Assembly: GCA_001399805.1 (NCBI GenBank)
Contig: LIHJ01000010.1
Coordinates: forward strand, 1-10,789
Reading direction: 5' to 3'
Length of the DNA: 10,789 nt
Source of the DNA: Candidatus Bathyarchaeota archaeon BA1
Lineage (GTDB): Archaea; Thermoproteota; Bathyarchaeia; Bathyarchaeales; Bathyarchaeaceae
In this document: positions 10,533-10,789 of the stretch, one piece after another
How the letters are laid out: each line of letters begins with the position of its first letter
Numbering within the stretch: the stretch's first letter is position 1
Notes under the pieces: generated by a model
Database searches by the model: none
What the model saw: the letters and a program-made list of their open reading frames with translations, nothing else
What the model was told of the DNA's origin: nothing
Translations under genes and position numbers: made by a program

Positions 10533-10606
10533 CCTGCGTAACGGCTTGCGTAAACTTTTTTACTGTGAGGGTGTTACAGTGGTTCTCTTTGAGGTTTGTT
10601 GAGGTC

Positions 10607-10789
10607 ATGCGATTGATCGACGGTCTGAGGAGGGAGTTTTCTTTCGTTCGTGGAAACATTTTGATATTGATGGTTAGTTGGGTTTTGATGCACCTTGCGG
10701 GGCCCATTCCTGAAACCTATTACTCCTTATTCGTCTTGGAGCTTGGAGGGACACCGTTCATCCTCGGACTTATTGGATTCGCATCCTTC
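10607..10789 (+). CDS. Major facilitator superfamily transporter, N-terminal part
   Basis: The frame is open to the window edge. It reads a basic head (MRLIDGLRREFSFVRGN), a first membrane helix (ILILMVSWVLMHLAGPIPE), a loop with YYSLFVLELGGTP, and the start of a second helix (FILGLIGFASF). This layout, with a long polar loop before G-x-x-x-x-x-L-G-L-I-G-x-x-S-F, is typical of archaeal MFS permeases; the substrate cannot be inferred. ATG 10607 is the conventional start. TTG 10613, seven bases after GAGGT, and upstream GTGs (10571, 10565) are alternatives. It is divergent from the PIN operon. Confidence 0.65.
   Translation, partial: MRLIDGLRREFSFVRGNILILMVSWVLMHLAGPIPETYYSLFVLELGGTPFILGLIGFASF

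Noticed and set aside
10519..10707. A minus-strand frame over the transporter promoter and start
   Set aside because: It overlaps the membrane helices of the MFS protein antisense and has no start signals.
1..10789. CRISPR array or tRNA gene
   Set aside because: No regularly spaced repeats and no tRNA-like B box with acceptor stem were found on either strand by eye.

Overview
The window reads as archaeal DNA. TATA-like boxes sit about 25 bases ahead of several starts, purine-rich GGTGA/GGAGGT ribosome binding sites are common, TTG and GTG starts are used, and the gene families present (PIN toxin pairs, AbiEii, DUF4258/DUF2283, DUF5678 with a small aspartic protease, DUF763, membrane-anchored winged helix proteins, archaeal TnpB) are typical of thermophilic archaea, most likely of the TACK type. 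I cannot assign a genus. No rRNA, tRNA or CRISPR array is visible. This is an accessory region: almost everything is a toxin-antitoxin type pair, a mobile element or a broken gene.

Layout. 1-1392 holds two broken genes: an AbiEii-type nucleotidyltransferase toxin with its N-terminus lost, and a four-helix membrane protein whose middle lies in another frame. 1442-1776 is a small conserved-looking protein plus a coupled micro-ORF. 1777-3002 is an IS605-type tnpB remnant with right-end hairpin; the protein has no start codon and is split by a -1 shift at an A6 run, but its RuvC and zinc-ribbon residues are intact. 3061-3722 is an intact VapBC pair. On the minus strand, 4033-4994 encodes a secreted or membrane-anchored protein and a membrane winged helix regulator whose signal peptide has been separated by a frameshift.

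The most striking object is 5090-7040: a 1.95 kb segment bounded by perfect 30-bp inverted repeats. It holds small membrane/coiled-coil proteins, a ribbon-helix-helix protein, a C-terminal-only tyrosine recombinase, a clear terminator and a bidirectional TATA box. Its right end abuts a DUF4258 gene that lacks its N-terminus, so the segment looks inserted. I do not recognise it as a described element.

7042-7917 carries two DUF4258-like/DUF2283 pairs tail to tail; one is truncated by the element, the other decayed. 8041-8376 is a DUF763 tail. 8368-9126 is a two-to-three gene cassette (DUF5678, retropepsin-like protease, small ORF) between identical 19-bp direct repeats. 9319-10365 on the minus strand is a PIN toxin, its small partner and an unrecognised broken gene, with a long palindrome over the likely promoter. 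The window ends in the first helices of a major facilitator transporter.

Working together: VapB with VapC, the PIN protein with its short downstream partner, and DUF4258 with DUF2283 are probable two-gene modules. The inverted-repeat element and the direct-repeat cassette each look like units that move, or once moved, as a block. The many frameshifts point to gene decay or, less likely, assembly errors.
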